Source: Apoderus coryli
Taxonomy: Eukaryota > Arthropoda > Insecta > Coleoptera > Attelabidae
Reading direction: 5' to 3'
DNA: 64,000 bases
Assembly (NCBI GenBank): GCA_911728435.2
Contig: OU452202.1
Span: 5,497,135-5,561,134, forward strand
The translations under genes were made by a program, and so were the position numbers. The notes beneath the pieces were generated by a model. It did not search any database and had not been told where the DNA came from. It saw nothing but the letters and a program-made list of their open reading frames with translations. Below are positions 23,101-31,850 of the stretch, piece by piece; position 1 is the stretch's first letter, and each line of letters begins with the position of its first letter.

Positions 23101-24808
23101 TGATTTGATCTCAGGTGTGCAGTGGTGGACCCATGATTCGTTCACGGTTAGGTAGCTCTCTCGGAGTGTTCCTCAACAGTGCCAAACACAACCACTAATC
23201 CGAAGTGGCCACACAATTATTCTCCATGTTGTCCATAGTCAGCAAACGCTGTGCTGTGCACATCGTGCCGAAAGTTTTCTCATACCTAAATGTTCATGCA
23301 CGATATTTTGCACTGATAAGCCGAATGTTCGACCTATCTCCCGCAACTTTAATCTGCAGTCCGTCAGCAACATGTTGTGGACTTTTTTGGTGGTTTTGTA
23401 GTGACCTCGTTTTGAATTCCTCGTCATCCATCTCGTTTTTGTCTTCCCTTTCAAAAATAGAAACTTCACAAAAAACCTAACATTGTCCAACAGGTACAAC
23501 TACTAAACAGAATTGTTTGATACTGTAAACGTAGCCATTTCAAGGATATCGCATATAAACAACAAGAATACGATGCAGTGTTGCCAGATGGCTTCAAGGC
23601 TAACTATCTTACAGTCCTCGTACTTATCACATAGTCTGTTGGAGGCCAGATCCTAGAAATGGTCATAGGGTACACACGGATCAGTCGGTAAATTTCCTGG
23701 TAGTTAAGAAAAACGTAGTTATGGAAGCCAGTAATCGACGTATGTAGTTCGAAATTCACGTTAAATTATATATATCGTCCAAATAGGCTCTGGCAGCAAA
23801 GAGCAATAATAAACAAATATATTGTAATCGCATCTAACACAGCATTACTTACGAGGTTTAGAACCTCAAGTCGATAAATTAAATATCTCGAAATGTAAGA
23901 TTAGTAAAAAACTGATGCTATACTCACTTCGACATTTCCTGTTTTCCTTCCAGGAAACGCTAACAGAGAATTATTTCCCAATGGACATAACACACACAAA
24001 CCTTTAGAATTTACATTAGTTTCGAATACATGTATTTGAGTTGGGGCTGGGCAGAAAGTATATACTTTAATTACTCGTTCTAACACAACAACAATTCGAT
24101 CTCTTCTTAATTTCACTGCCAGTACAGGAACATTAAAATCCAGGTAGAGGGGTGTCGATTTGTCTCTATTGTCCCATATAATCACCTATGAAAGCAAATT
24201 TTAGTAAATATCGCACAGAAAAGTGTGATAAGAGAATATATTTATATACTTATGTGGTATAATTAATATTTAGAGACTAAGAAATGTTCATTGGTTTTCT
24301 TTTAAAACCTACAACCTAATTCTTTTTAGAAACACTAGTAAAGTGGTATTAATTTAAAGTCTAATTTCTTGAACATTACCTACTTACAAAGGAAATTTGC
24401 GTAAAATTTTTATATACGAAACAAAATTGGTGAACGCCAATTAATACCAAATTTATTTTACCCGGTTTGGAGGATACAATGGCTTAGGTTCACCGCCTAC
24501 AAGCGCTATATAATTACTTCGGAATAACATTTCTACGCAACATAAACCACCATCACTGAACTCTTCCCGTAACTTCATTTTCAAAGGATCACTTGTAAAT
24601 ATACCGAAACCATTCGTAGTACCACAGGCAAAACAACCTGAAAACATTATATTTAAACCTGTTTCTATCACATGTAGCTCTTTCGGCCAAAAGAACTGAC
24701 TTCACATTCTAGATATAGACTTATCCATTATATTTACATACCTTGGTCTTGGTTAAAGCCTGCAAATAAAAGACCATTTTGATATGAATCTGATATACCG
24801 AAATTCAT
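17183..24808 (-). CDS. Wdr45b: WDR45B/WIPI3-type PROPPIN autophagy protein, six exons
   Basis: Exons (transcript order): 24742-24808, 24462-24637, 23928-24185, 21029-21217, 18815-19052, 17183-17286. All junctions have GT and AG and matching phase, giving 343 aa, the length of animal WDR45B. The start [20 protein letters not shown] and end QFLDMAERK fit the family. PROPPINs are seven-bladed beta-propellers that bind PI3P/PI(3,5)P2 on forming autophagosomes. The binding motif L-R-R-G is intact at residues 224-227. Other hallmarks are [50 protein letters not shown] and [36 protein letters not shown] and ICAFGT favour WDR45B over WDR45 (WIPI4). Introns 3 to 5 hold mariner, tRNA-like, RT, DDE, solo-LTR and MITE insertions, but the coding exons are clean. 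Identity is very secure; the WIPI3 versus WIPI4 choice is fairly secure. Confidence 0.95.
17460..17682 (+). pseudogene. reverse transcriptase fragment (FADD) in WDR45B intron 5
   Basis: The plus strand reads [14 protein letters not shown], then [16 protein letters not shown] and [11 protein letters not shown]. This is the catalytic FADD region and following helix of a non-LTR reverse transcriptase. It is a short isolated piece opposite in orientation to the host gene. Confidence 0.65.
17772..18345. mobile_element. 574-bp TIR element (MITE) in WDR45B intron 5
   Basis: The termini are inverted repeats starting TACAGGGTGTTTAAAAGCTT (left) and ending with the complement (right, ...AACACCCTGTA at 18345). 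Imperfect inverted arms continue for roughly 180 bases on each side. For example, ATTAATACCAGTTTTTTTCT on the left is mirrored near 18265-18285. TA flanks both ends, as expected for a Tc1/mariner-type target. The centre has no ORF, so it is non-autonomous. Confidence 0.75.
19339..19722. repeat. three ~151-bp tandem units in the solo LTR, six copies of a 20-mer
   Basis: The core TGTCCGCCTACGCAGGGCT occurs at 19339, 19401, 19489, 19552, 19641 and 19703. Spacings alternate between about 62 and 88 bases. Each 151-bp unit therefore contains two cores, one followed by CCC and one by TCCC. The block is much more GC-rich than its surroundings. Confidence 0.85.
19851..19860 (-). promoter_or_regulatory. 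TATA box of the solo LTR
   Basis: TATAAAAGAG on the minus strand. It is followed 25-35 bases downstream by CACTCTGCACTCTGCACTTG, a plausible initiator region. It lies inside the solo LTR and points in the same direction as the host WDR45B gene. Confidence 0.55.
20077..20835 (-). pseudogene. DDE_3-type transposase remnant in WDR45B intron 4
   Basis: The minus-strand frame 20505-20077 reads [45 protein letters not shown] and [18 protein letters not shown]. This is the middle catalytic part (first Asp of the triad in the TDEA block; WAG motif) of a large insect transposase family. Upstream, 20831-20565 may be a degenerate helix-turn-helix part. The QHDGAPAH-type second catalytic block is broken after RAPICGL. 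A related C-terminal part is found in the element at 49690-50860. Confidence 0.7.
21600..21665 (-). pseudogene. mariner transposase scrap in WDR45B intron 3
   Basis: The minus strand reads [14 protein letters not shown]. This matches the block just before the third catalytic Asp of mariner transposases (usual form ...HPPYSPDLAPSD). It breaks off immediately after SP. A larger mariner piece lies at 23046-23500 in the same intron and strand. Confidence 0.45.
21786..22165 (-). repeat. tRNA-derived repeat, copy 2, in WDR45B intron 3
   Basis: On the minus strand TGATAGAGCGTGCGC (A-box-like) is followed by GGTCCTGGGTTCGAGTCCCA (B box). This is a tRNA-like head, about 21826-21880. Towards higher coordinates come the shared blocks seen at 3466-4142, ending with TTTTTTAGCGCGTTCACAAT at about 22137-22156. 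The anticodon arm is not well formed, so it is a tRNA-derived repeat and not a tRNA gene. Confidence 0.65.
22340..23045 (-). pseudogene. non-LTR reverse transcriptase C-terminal fragment in WDR45B intron 3
   Basis: Frames joined by shifts read [65 protein letters not shown] and [17 protein letters not shown]. These are the post-catalytic region of a CR1/Jockey-like RT. The same block order is seen in the RT at 33236-33780. It is broken by frameshifts and followed by a degenerate tail. Confidence 0.75.
23046..23500 (-). pseudogene. mariner transposase remnant in WDR45B intron 3
   Basis: On the minus strand the N-side reads [20 protein letters not shown] then [11 protein letters not shown], the second helix-turn-helix of mariner. 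Further on comes [19 protein letters not shown], the block with the first catalytic residue, where the usual Asp is replaced by Asn (VNES for VDES/VDET). Stops and deletions separate the pieces. It ends against an A-rich run at 23047-23057. Confidence 0.75.
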
Positions 24809-25203
24809 CTTGATTTTTGAAAATTCAAATTTCTGTAGGTACGGAGTCAATACAATTTTTCAACCATAATATATATTAGATACATGTTTTTTGCAAGGTA
24901 TTTTGCAGTGCTAGAAAAACCTGGATTAAGTTTTTAAAGATTATTTAATTATATTGGTACTTGGTACTAAAAATAACAAATATAAATAATAACACATAAC
25001 ACACTAAAACCTTTAACCTTCAACAAGATTAGTTGACAGTTAAGTGAGAAGTGAGAGTGAGAAACAGAATATTTGGTAAACAAACATTATAGGTGAGGTA
25101 TTGAAATTTTACATTTTACCAATTTGACAGCTTACGCGAACCTTAGATTAGTAAGAGAGGGGATACCGCTCCGTCCTATATCTGAATGCATGGCGCTTTT
25201 AAT
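24809..25203. other. 5' flank of WDR45B up to the P-like insertion
   Basis: About 395 bp between the WDR45B start codon and the first P-like element. It presumably holds the 5' UTR and promoter. I see no clear TATA box and cannot place the transcription start. Confidence 0.4.
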
Positions 25204-25622
25204 CACAGAAATCTTATATTATATATACTCTAGAATGATAATCCCGTAGTACAAAAATGTAACCAAAAGTGTAGAGCTGTCCATAATGCGCATGATCACC
25301 TGTATCTTATTTTTCAACAGGACCGGCTTTGATTAAATGTAATATTACTGTTATGTTATAGGTATATTTAAAATTAAATTTTACTATTTGGTAACATTCA
25401 AATAAAAAAATGGAATAAAGGAATTTAAGGAATAAAAAATTACATTAAATATCTAAATACTTTATTGTCTAACAGGTACAACCCAATAATAATAAATGTA
25501 AGCAGAAACGAGAAATAAGTAAAAATTCTAATACTGGAAAATATCTTAAGGACATGAGCATTCTAATTATTTATTTTATTATTATATAATATTTGTTTGT
25601 TTATACAACCACCTTAGGCGTC

Positions 25623-25817
25623 TTACCTCTCTACAGCCTTCAAAGAAGGCGTGCAAGAAACAGTGACTTCACAAATATTTTCCGTGTCCATGTAAACCAC
25701 TTCCATATCATCCGTACTACTCGCAATAGTATTTTGTGACAAAACATGGTTGGTAGAACTTGTATTCTCAGCAATTTCATGGAGGATTCTATAATTAAGT
25801 ATATTCCAGTTTAACAA
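25623..25817 (-). pseudogene. exon-like frame in P-like copy 1
   Basis: The open frame includes YRILHEIAENTSSTNHVLSQ, MEVVYMDTENICEVT and CTPSLKAVER. It runs straight into a donor (GAGAG|GTAAGA) at 25626. The same frame with a few substitutions is in copy 2 (29264-29458). It may be the linker exon after the THAP domain. No known domain is recognised. Confidence 0.5.
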
Positions 25818-25924
25818 CAGAATTCAAACGAACTTTGTATACCTACACAACGTAGGAAATATATTCTTGACATACATATCATGCATTTTTGACAGACTGC
25901 TTTTAAGTAACCAGTGTCTTGATA

Positions 25925-26083
25925 TCAAACGATTAAAAGTTTGAGAACTGCATCGGGTACGAGGGTGATCCTCTTGCCGTCTTCTCTACAAATGATATCT
26001 TCTGCAGCGAAATGCTTACTGTGTATGACATTCCCATCACATAATTTTTCTGTACTAGGATCCCAATGCCCGCATCCAAACAT
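25925..26083 (-). pseudogene. THAP domain C-terminal half, P-like copy 1
   Basis: Reads CGHWDPSTEKLCDGNVIHSK, HFAAEDIICREDGKRITLVP and DAVLKLL. It compares with the THAP consensus C...H F ... L...AVP. In this copy the zinc-ligand Cys before the HF pair is replaced (HSKHF against CSKHF in copy 2), and AVP has become AVL. This copy is therefore more decayed. The N-terminal CxxC half would be on an upstream exon and is not seen. Confidence 0.6.
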
Positions 26084-26771
26084 CGTGTCTTTTTTTGTTA
26101 AGCTAAAAATGAGTATCATGTCAATGGTATCATATTGACTCAAACTCAGACTGTTAGAAACCCGAAACAATAACTTACTGAAAATATTTAATACCAGGAA
26201 TGAGACTTTCATTTTTACACCACAACACTATACACCTCATTGTTTGTTAAATAAACGAACTAAAACCAAAATAACAAATATTAAAAACAATTTTAATCAC
26301 AAATATCTATCAACAATTAAAATACACGACGAATAAAACCATAACTCAATTATAAAACCTATCTGAATTGTTGTGAAGCCGACTCTGACAGATATTCCCA
26401 TTACGAGAAACGTCATTGCGAAAACAGACGCTGTTGCGAAATCTCCTAAATTTAATAAGATTTGGAAAAAATGTTTCGTTCATATTGCTGAAAACGAAAC
26501 AGTATGCAATTTTACCGATAACATTTAATTATTTGATTTTGTCAAGCAGTTTCGTATGACGCAACATATGGATTTATTTATAAAACAGATATGTCGCATA
26601 AATTCTGTAAGGCGAACGACAAAATAGTTTTAAATATGGCAGCTCTGTACTGAAAATAAGATACTGAGGAGCATGCGTAGATCGTGAAAACTCTGCATAC
26701 CCGTTACACTTTTTGGTATTCGGCTGGATTTAATTAGCATTCTAGAGTACATATAATATAAGATTTCTATG

Positions 26772-27693
26772 CTTTTAATGCAGCGGCCATTTTTTATGTG
26801 CAAAACAAACAGAAAACTAAGTATGCATTTTTGATGATTTTACTTGTGAAAAGTGGGAAGAGAAATTTATTTTGTATATTAATAAAATATTACGTTGTGT
26901 GGCGTTTGGATGGCCAAGTCGCAGTGAACAAAACAAGTCCGGAATTTCATTTCATAGGTAAAACTTAGAATGATGTATTAAGTCGCTTCTAGTTTTAATT
27001 AATAATTAATAGTAATCTTTAGGCTATTATCTTTTAGTATGTAGTATAACAGGTTTCCGTTTACCTAATGAGAACCATTTGATACAACAATTCATTTAAA
27101 ATAAGCATGATAAAGCATTATTTATTGATAGAAAGCTCTACTTTATCAGAGGCGTAGAGATTTTATTTTTTCAAAAAATATGTTTTTTACATATTTTGTT
27201 ACATTTTTTGCGTTAAAAGTGAATAATATAATGTCAGCTGAAGACGTCTTTATTACTTTGGCTTTTTAATTATTTCAATATTTAGAACATCATGCACTAG
27301 ATAGACCAGAAAATCACATATACTTTTTAATAAAATCTATTTGTGTCAAATATCTTAATGTGCGTTTACATTTCATAACAAAAATACAGTCTCAAAAATT
27401 AGATCCCAATCGAAACCAATTTACAAAACTCATTCTATTTAAAGGACAATAAAAACGTTATATATTTTTGTTGTGTCTACTGCAGTACCTATACTGTTAA
27501 TTTTATGTTTGTATAGTTCAATAAATACAATGTATCGACATATGTTGTTTCATTTATCAATTAAATTATCCATATCCACATGTGCATATCTTTTTTTATT
27601 AAAAATATCAATCATCAAAATGAAATAAAATTTCAAAAATATATCACATAAGTTATGTATGTTATGCCTCTGAAGCTAAGGGATATGTGCTAG
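26772..27693. other. spacer between the two P-like elements
   Basis: AT-rich, with no recognisable gene, RNA or terminal repeat. It starts and ends with the target duplications of the flanking elements. Confidence 0.5.
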
Positions 27694-28154
27694 GTGGTAA
27701 CCACAGAAATCTTATATTATATATATATATATATATACTCTAGAATGATAATCCCGTAGTACAAAAATGTAACCAAAAGTGTAGAGCTGTCCATAATGCG
27801 CATGATCACCAGTAACTTATTTTTCAACAGGACCGGCTTTGATTAAATGTAATATTACTGTTATAGGTATATTTAAAATTAAATTTTACCATTTGGTAAC
27901 ATTCAAATAAAAAAAATGAAATAAAGGAATTTAAGAAATAAAATAATTACATTAAATATCTAAATACTTTATTGTCTAACAGGTACAACCCAATAATAAT
28001 AAATCTAAGCAGAAACGAGAAATAAGTAAAAATTCTAATACTGGAAAATATCTTAAGGACTTGAGCATTCCGATTATTTATTTAATTAGGAAATAAAATG
28101 CTGTCGCATCCACTAAATTGTTTATTAACAGGTTTCTCCAACGAACCAGTCATT

Positions 28155-28197
28155 CAATACATGTTTCGGCCCTAGTAAGGGTCATCATCAGTTGAAA
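28155..28197 (-). ncRNA. hammerhead-like motif, left palindrome arm
   Basis: The minus strand carries the same CTGATGA ... hairpin ... GAAACATGTA arrangement as the right arm at 29058-29104. It is a mirror copy. Confidence 0.4.
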
Positions 28198-29057
28198 CTA
28201 TTATAACAACTATAAAGGGAAAAGTATTTGAATGTATCAATATTACACAATATGTTGTAGCTATAATCTTACCTTAGTGGAAAGAAAAAACATAAAAAAC
28301 ATAAAAATTTTTAAACGAAAATCAAACTACATTTTATGAGCAATCTTAATTAGTTAGTCTGAGGGTTTCTGAAGGAAACCGATCAGTTACATTGTACATA
28401 TTATTTGATTTCTTTTTATAAATCATGGATGAATTATTAATTTTATTTCTAAACGTGTTATTATGAACACACAACTAATAGAAATGAGAGGGAAGGTCAA
28501 GTACTGTCAATCATTCAATTGTTTGAAGTTAGTGATATCAGTCAAACCAGCCACAGCCATGTATGAGAAGAAGAGTTGTTGTTCGACAAATTGCGCAAGT
28601 CTGGAATTGTGTCAATAGCGTCCTGTTGGTTATTATAACACACACACAATTCCAGACTTGCGCAATTTGTCGAACAACAACTCTTCTTCTCATACATGGC
28701 TGTGGCTGGTTTGACTGATATCACTAACTTCAAACAATTGAATGATTGACAGTACTTGACCTTCCCTCTCATTTCTATTAGTTGTGTGTTCATAATAACA
28801 CGTTTAGAAATAAAATTAATAATTCATCCATGATTTATAAAAAGAAATCAAATAATATGTACAATGTAACTGATCGGTTTCCTTCAGAAACCCTCAGACT
28901 AACTAATTAAGATTGCTCATAAAATGTAGTTTGATTTTCGTTTAAAACATTTTAAGTTTTTTATGTTTTTTCTTTCCACTAAGGTAAGACTATAGCTACA
29001 ACATATTGTGTAATATTGATACATTCAAATACTTTTCCCTTTATAGTTGTTATAATA

Positions 29058-29104
29058 GTTTCAACTGATGATGACCCTTACTAGGGCCGAAACATGTATT
29101 GAAT
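29058..29104 (+). ncRNA. hammerhead-like motif, right palindrome arm
   Basis: The elements follow the order of a type I hammerhead. TTCAA (29060-29064) would form stem I with TTGAA (29099-29103). The core CTGATGA is at 29065-29071 and a CCCT/AGGG hairpin forms stem II. GAA is at 29089-29091, and AC-AT-GT forms a tiny self-complementary stem III. GTA precedes the expected cleavage point, satisfying the NUH rule. Departures from consensus: an extra U after the core with no Watson-Crick first pair in stem II, and a two-base stem III loop that would need dimer formation. Activity is unproven. Confidence 0.4.
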
Positions 29105-29263
29105 GACTGGTTCGTTGGAGAAACCTATTAATAAACAATTTAGTGGATGCGACAGCATTTTATTTCCTAACTATTGGACATCCACAGTAATATGGACTAT
29201 TTCCTTAAAATTTATTTAATTATTATATAATATTTGTTTGTTTATACAACCACCTTAGGCGTC

Positions 29264-29458
29264 TTACCTCTCTACAGCCTTCAAAGAAGGGGTGCAAGAA
29301 ACAGTGACTTCACAAATATTTTCCGTGTCCATGTAAACCACTTCCATATCATCCGTACTACTCGCAATAGTATTTTGTGACAAAACATGGTTGCTAGAAC
29401 TTTTATTCTCAGCAATTTCATGGAGGATTCTATAATTAAATATATTCCAGTTTAACAA
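29264..29458 (-). pseudogene. exon-like frame in P-like copy 2
   Basis: Near-identical to 25623-25817 (MEVVYMDTENICEVT, CTPSLKAVER) and ends at the same GAGAG|GTAAGA donor. Confidence 0.5.
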
Positions 29459-29581
29459 CAGAATTCAAACGAACTTTGTATACCTACACAACGTAGGAAA
29501 TATATTCTTGACATACATATCATGCATTTTTGAGAGACTGCTTTTAAGTAAACAGTGTCTTGATATCAAACGATTAAGAAT

Positions 29582-29773
29582 TTAACTTCCACTCTCATTT
29601 ACATAATCTCTTCTTTTCAACAAAAGTTTGGGAACTGCATCGGGTACGAGGGTGATCCTCTTGCCGTCTTCTCTACAAATGATATCTTCTGCAGCGAAAT
29701 GCTTACTGCATATGACATTCCCATCACATAAATTTTCTGTACTAGGATCCCAATGCCCGCATCTAAACATCAT
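29582..29773 (-). pseudogene. THAP domain C-terminal half, P-like copy 2
   Basis: Reads CGHWDPSTENLCDGNVICSK, HFAAEDIICREDGKRITLVP and DAVPKLLLKRRDYV. Unlike copy 1 it retains the CSKHF zinc ligands and the AVP motif, so this copy preserves the ancestral THAP C-half. The frame ends shortly after. Confidence 0.65.
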
Positions 29774-30469
29774 GTCTTTTTTTTGTCAAGCTAAAAATGA
29801 GTATCATGTCAATGGTATCATATTGACTCAAACTGAGAAACCCGAAACAATAACTTACTGAAAATATTTAATACCAGGAATGAGAACTTCATTTTTACAC
29901 CACAACACTATACACCTCATTGTTTGTTAAATAAACGAACTAAAACCAAAATAACAAATATTAAAAACAATTTTAATCACAAATAGGTATATCTATCAAC
30001 AATTAAAATATACCACGAATAAAACCATAACTCAATTATAAAACCTATCTGAATTGTTGTGAAGCCGACTCTGACAGATATTCCCACTACGAGAAACGTC
30101 ATTTGCGAAAACAGACGCTGTTGCGAAATCTCCTAAATTTAATAAGATTTGGAAAAAAAATTTTCGTTCATATTGCTGAAAACTAAACAGTATGCAATTT
30201 TACCGATAACATTTAATTATTTGATTTTGTCAAGCAGTTTCGTATGACGCAACATATGGATTTATTTATAAAAGAGATATGTCGCATAAATTCTGTAAGG
30301 CGAACGACAAAATAGTTTTAAATATGGCAGCTCTGTACTGAAAATAAGCTACTGAGGAGCATGCGTAGTTCGTGAAAACTCTGCATACCCGTTACACTTT
30401 TTGGTATTCGGCTGGATTTAGTTAGCATTCTAGAGTACATATATAATATAAGATTTCTATGGTGGTAAC

Positions 30470-31019
30470 ACAACGACAGGCACAATTACGTGTCTTCTTT
30501 TTGTTTGTCTAAGGCGCGAACAAACAACAATTCCCACCAAAACCGTCGAGTTAAACTTCTGCTTATGCTACGCTGTGATTAAACTATGGTGTAATTAGCA
30601 AGTGAGTGGCAGGTGATTATGTCATATCAGTTCAGCTAACCAAGGGGTCTATTCTTGAAAACTAGCTAGTCCAATAACCGAGAGAACGGAGGCAACGCTG
30701 TGCCAATTTATTGGGATGTGCCTCGCTTTGCTAGATCGTTCTACTTCCTGAGTTTCAAGAATTTCTCACTTGAGTTGTAGAATTGTAGAACGTGAGAAAT
30801 TCTTGAAACCCAGGAAACACAACGATCCCTGGTATGTTATGACGTTAGTGTGCTTTCACTGTTACTCATCACTTTTTGAGTTAATAAAACCGACGCTACA
30901 CATTCGCTAATTGGCGAATGCCGAATGTTTGCTAGTTGCATTGTCTTTATAAGACAATCCTAGTTGCAAACAAAATATTATATATATAGAGAAATATATC
31001 GCTCAAGGCAGAGGTAAAA
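30470..31019. other. intergenic stretch with a 24-bp-arm hairpin
   Basis: No gene is recognised. At 30747-30814, CCTGAGTTTCAAGAATTTCT... is mirrored by ...AGAAATTCTTGAAACCCAGG with one mismatch per arm around a 20-base loop. ATTCTTGAAAAC also occurs at 30653, and a similar pair is seen at 10271-10385. Confidence 0.55.
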
Positions 31020-31850
31020 AATTTTAGTGAATACCTTGTAACAAGCGTTTAAACATGTTATTGACCTGTAGTTCTTTGGATCCGACAAATCCCCGTTCTT
31101 TGAGAGTAGCGCTTTCCGCCCCTCGACAAACCACGTCGGAATTTGCTGCCCTCCAACTTAGCCACGCATCGAAAATGCGGGCCAAATGAGGATGGATTTT
31201 GGAGAATTTCTTCTGATAAAGCACCTCGAACTTCCTCAGTAGTTATCGGATCGCACGTTTGGTCTGGTTGAGCAATCCTTCGAAGGAAGATTCCAAACTG
31301 TGCTAGGGCTGGAGTGTCATCGTTGAAAGCACGCGTCACCTCATAGATATTCCTCCAGAAACCTTCAACCCGATCCGCGGAAGGTGGAATGTCGACAACA
31401 CGCGGAGGCGTTTGGAACAAACGAGAAGGCTTCTCCATGAACTGTAAGTTCTCGGAGACCCCCCTCGCTCGCCTCACTAGTGACTTTTTTACAGTCACCA
31501 GCATCCGTATTTTGTCGCAACATGCTTGATGGTCTGCAGCAAATTGTCACGAAGCGAGTGATACGTCCGCCGTAATTCGGCAGCAATACAACGGACTTTA
31601 GCAGTGAAAGGCAATCCAGCCCTTTTGTACTGCATCACAGACTGAATACGAGATGCGCGCTGTCTTTCCCCACGAATCGATCTTTTCGACCTGGGAAATC
31701 AGATCGGCAGCCTGACTCCAAGGTCAGGCTGCCGATCTGATTTCCCCCTCTAGCTGGGAAGGTGGGGGCGCTACTCCCCATTACCCAACGATGTTGTTTG
31801 GGTACCCTGCCTATTGATATTATTATTACTATAGAGCACTGCACTTAAAT
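31020..31850 (-). pseudogene. non-LTR pol fragment (pre-RT region)
   Basis: On the minus strand VEGFWRNIYEVTRAFNDDTP, ALAQFGIFLRRI and DPITTEEVRGALSEE match the segment between endonuclease and reverse transcriptase in non-LTR pol proteins. Frame-shifted upstream sequence (31630-31500) reads AKVRCIAAELRRTYHSLRDN, typical of the same region. No RT catalytic block follows. An exact hairpin sits at 31693-31746. Confidence 0.55.
31693..31746. repeat. perfect 24-bp stem, 6-base loop hairpin
   Basis: GGGAAATCAGATCGGCAGCC TGAC (31693-31716) is repeated exactly in reverse complement at 31723-31746 around TCCAAG. It is GC-rich compared with its surroundings and lies at the edge of a retroelement fragment. 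Confidence 0.85.

Larger units (their letters stand above)
25204..26771 (-). mobile_element. P-superfamily-like DNA transposon, copy 1
   Basis: The ends are inverted repeats, CACAGAAATCTTATATTATA... at 25204 and ...TATAATATAAGATTTCTATG at 26771, extending about 34 bases with few mismatches. The flanks are an exact 8-bp duplication CTTTTAAT (25196-25203 and 26772-26779). Inside, the minus strand carries the C-terminal half of a THAP domain and a second exon-like frame. An 8-bp duplication, CA-starting termini and a THAP domain are the marks of the P-element superfamily. There is no room for, and no sign of, the catalytic transposase core, so this copy is non-autonomous. Confidence 0.75.
28088..29168. 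repeat. 1.08-kb near-perfect palindrome (inverted dimer)
   Basis: Two 525-bp arms (28088-28612 and 28644-29168) are inverted copies with only a handful of mismatches and no net indel, separated by a 31-base spacer. The insertion (about 28089-29209) is flanked by the 13-bp duplication ATTTATTTAATTA (28076-28088 and 29210-29222), and copy 1 of the host element lacks it. The right side has about 40 extra bases (CTATTGGACATCCACAGTAA...) beyond the arm. Each arm carries a hammerhead-like motif. There is no convincing coding frame. The structure fits a retroelement inserted as an inverted dimer; Penelope-like elements or retrozymes are candidates, which is inference. Confidence 0.8.
27702..30461 (-). 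mobile_element. P-superfamily-like DNA transposon, copy 2 (carries a nested insertion)
   Basis: Same family as 25204-26771, with a highly similar interior and the same inverted termini. It is flanked by a different exact 8-bp duplication, GTGGTAAC (27694-27701 and 30462-30469). The two copies are therefore separate transposition events and not a segmental duplication. The left end contains an expanded (TA)n run. The element is longer because a 1.1-kb palindromic insertion sits at 28089-29209; without it the copy is about 1.63 kb. Confidence 0.8.

Noticed and set aside
28542..28793. 83-codon ORF at the centre of the palindrome
   Set aside because: It runs across the spacer into the mirrored arm, so the translation is partly its own reverse complement; no domain.
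25204..30461. Segmental duplication explaining the two similar blocks
   Set aside because: Each block has inverted termini and its own distinct 8-bp target duplication, so transposition explains it better.
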